The translations under genes were made by a program, and so were the position numbers. DNA of 8,734 nt from Flavobacteriaceae bacterium (GTDB taxonomy: Bacteria; Bacteroidota; Bacteroidia; Flavobacteriales; Flavobacteriaceae), in NCBI GenBank assembly GCA_013214425.1, contig JABSPN010000110.1, positions 1 through 8,734 of the forward strand, read 5' to 3'. Numbering within the stretch: the stretch's first letter is position 1; every line of letters starts with the position of its first letter. The notes beneath the pieces are model-generated. The model saw nothing but the letters and a program-made list of their open reading frames with translations. It ran no database searches and had not been told where the DNA came from. Shown here in pieces: positions 8,501 to 8,734 of the stretch.

Positions 8501-8734
8501 TGATAATTGTACTATGATTCCTAATATTGATCAAGATGATAATGACAATGATGGAATTGGCGATGTCTGCGATTGGGATGATGACAACGACGGAGTAGGA
8601 GATACTGTAGATAATTGCCCTGATCTAAATGATCCCAATCAAAATGATAATGATAATGATGGATTGAGAGAAACTTGCGATGATGATGATGAGAATGATG
8701 GTATTTTAGATAAAGATGATAATTGTCCATTTAA
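5544..8734 (+). CDS. Large secreted multidomain surface protein with LRR-like, DUF7619 and thrombospondin type 3 repeats (3' truncated)
   Basis: Open frame of 1063 codons with no stop, running off the window end. Residues 1-20 (MKKLISSIFLLLQFWSGYSQ) form a signal peptide; cleavage after Gln20 is typical for flavobacteria. Cys21 has no proper lipobox, so a lipoprotein is unlikely. In order: receptor-L/LRR-like repeats of the form F..L.SIGG.L.I (about 66-499), closing with a Cys-bounded cap (CDYIPICEYLG to NNATGC, 475-499); an SdrD-B/prealbumin-like domain (513-590) opening with RGNIKYDFDSNGC; a DUF11-like beta segment from DFCG at 597; a DUF7619 domain (about 727-868) with SYDPNDK at 731-737, FQNIGTAPAT and NKANIFFDFNSPI; then at least six thrombospondin type 3 repeats (870 to end), which bind calcium. 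This set is typical of T9SS-exported adhesin-like proteins of Bacteroidota; a C-terminal sorting domain is expected beyond the window. Attachment, sugar binding or matrix roles are possible; the exact role is unknown. It has its own promoter and no evident link to the upstream enzymes. Confidence 0.9.
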   Translation, partial: MKKLISSIFLLLQFWSGYSQCPTQDVVFTTQAEVDAFVAAYSGVCSDIPVSITLRRAWGGSNSVNDITGLNFITSIAGDFYIHANSMLTMPEFDNLTSIGGRLSFENSNTFDVITGFNNLTYVGGISMWEVCGSPDPICNTPWPWFSVDGFNALEEVGSLGMGFAVSGISSVNGFANLTTIQGGLTLGTGTYTGFSSLTSIVGGVRIGGRSMYGNTSNIESLDAFNSVETVGGDFSFINSRAITGFDGLQSIGGSLIIETFSNQIDGGAPFITTPFSCFNSLLSIEGDLSLLGTNYTRIHLNSVQTIGGDFTSLPPYYDIDNDLVELQFNNLVSINGNFRVEGGDEFEVDNFTFNSLQNVNGNLIINSGFTLGLGTINFPSLELVNGDLEMTFLYEFMVPVNFNLNSINSVSGALKLVNFGTGQTDLSEFSNLTQLSGIHIDKYTTLENLDGLSNINSGLLNNLVLINNPQLALCDYIPICEYLGSGGLYTIYNNATGCSNYNEISTNCNLNRIRGNIKYDFDSNGCSMSDISASGVMVSITDGVTTTSTYTNNNGDYNLYRGLGTFTTTPSHNFLDFIPISHNSTFTTYSNEEIVDFCGTASSDIDDVSIEYFSVTSPNPGFTAEYVLSFRNNGSGLQDGVITLLYDDVRLNFDSASISPDAQGTGVLTWNYSNLNPFEIRDIEISFSVEPPPTNMNGDFITFSADITQNGIDASPSDNNIELRDLVIGSYDPNDKLVAQGEHIFLDDINQYFQYTIRFQNIGTAPATFIRIQDELSDLLDWDTFIPITASHDHTITIRNGSSIEYFFDNINLPGSVADEPNSHGYIAFKIKPKSNLQVGDIISNKANIFFDFNSPIATNSADTRIVQDSDSDGIYDYIDNCPLVANPDQSDNNNNGVGDLCDDWDNDGVIDIDDNCPYAFNPGQEDMDNNGIGDACQDSDNDDVIDIDDNCPNTSNSSQIDSDNDGLGNACDDDDDNDGILDVDDNCTMIPNIDQDDNDNDGIGDVCDWDDDNDGVGDTVDNCPDLNDPNQNDNDNDGLRETCDDDDENDGILDKDDNCPF
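5739..7040 (+). repeat. Receptor-L / LRR-like protein repeats
   Basis: The encoded protein repeats a motif of about 20-50 residues: an aromatic residue, a short turn, then L..I/V.G.L.I. Examples are FDGLQSIGGSLII, FNSLLSIEGDLSL, FNNLVSINGNFRV, FNSLQNVNGNLII and FPSLELVNGDLEM. The pattern predicts a beta-solenoid with stacked strands. The repeats are diverged at the DNA level, so this is a protein repeat rather than recent tandem duplication. It ends in a cap containing cysteines 475 and 499, a form common in flavobacterial surface proteins. Confidence 0.75.
8151..8734 (+). repeat. Thrombospondin type 3 repeat array (calcium-binding), continues past window end
   Basis: Six D-x-C units occur, with the cysteine of the DNC motif at residues 883, 918, 953, 989, 1025 and 1061, so the period is 35-36 residues. 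Each unit carries D.DNDG.GD.CD-type calcium loops followed by IDNCP.. N.DQ. The fourth unit has DNCTMIPN in place of DNCP. The DNA is rich in GAT and AAT codons, giving short imperfect repeats such as gatgataattgtcc. The last unit is cut at the window end after CPF. Confidence 0.92.

Noticed and set aside
8521..8730. Minus-strand frame encoding a His- and Tyr-rich 69-residue peptide
   Set aside because: It is the complement of the GAT/AAT-rich thrombospondin repeats; the histidine richness comes from reading GAT repeats backwards (ATC/CAT). It lies wholly within a convincing + strand gene.

Overview
The window looks like a piece of chromosome from a Bacteroidota member, most likely a marine-type Flavobacteriaceae. 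The evidence is the AT-rich sequence, the near absence of Shine-Dalgarno sites, two matches to the Bacteroidota promoter box TAnnTTTG, and a large secreted protein built from domains typical of type IX secretion (T9SS) substrates. Genus cannot be called from the sequence alone.

Layout. All six genes lie on the + strand. Positions 33-1097 hold aroC (chorismate synthase, complete; its best start is inside the longest open frame). After 32 bp comes a sodium/proton-coupled dicarboxylate or acidic amino acid symporter (1130-2440). After 20 bp follows a tight three-gene cassette: a glutathione-synthetase-like ATP-grasp ligase (2461-3489), an N-formylglutamate amidohydrolase-family metallohydrolase (3482-4303, overlapping the ligase by 8 bp), and a DUF1704/QEGLA-motif zinc metallopeptidase-like protein (4304-5458, its ATG directly after the previous stop). 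These five genes could form one transcript. An 85 bp gap with a good Bacteroidota-type promoter then leads to a very large secreted protein (5544 to beyond the window end). It has a signal peptide, receptor-L/LRR-like repeats, an SdrD-B-like beta domain, a DUF11-like segment, a DUF7619 domain and at least six thrombospondin type 3 calcium-binding repeats. The stop codon and any T9SS sorting tail lie outside the window.

How the genes may work together. AroC is housekeeping (shikimate pathway). The most interesting part is the ligase + amidohydrolase + metallopeptidase cassette, next to an importer whose substrate-binding residues predict acidic amino acid or dicarboxylate uptake. One ATP-dependent amide-forming enzyme and two amide-cleaving enzymes are translated together, which suggests a dedicated pathway for making, trimming or recycling a small peptide-like compound or a peptide tail. 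No gshA-type or hut gene is present here, so the textbook names glutathione synthase and histidine-degradation formylglutamase may be wrong. The substrate cannot be read from the sequence. No RNA genes, CRISPR arrays, insertion sequences or attachment sites were seen.
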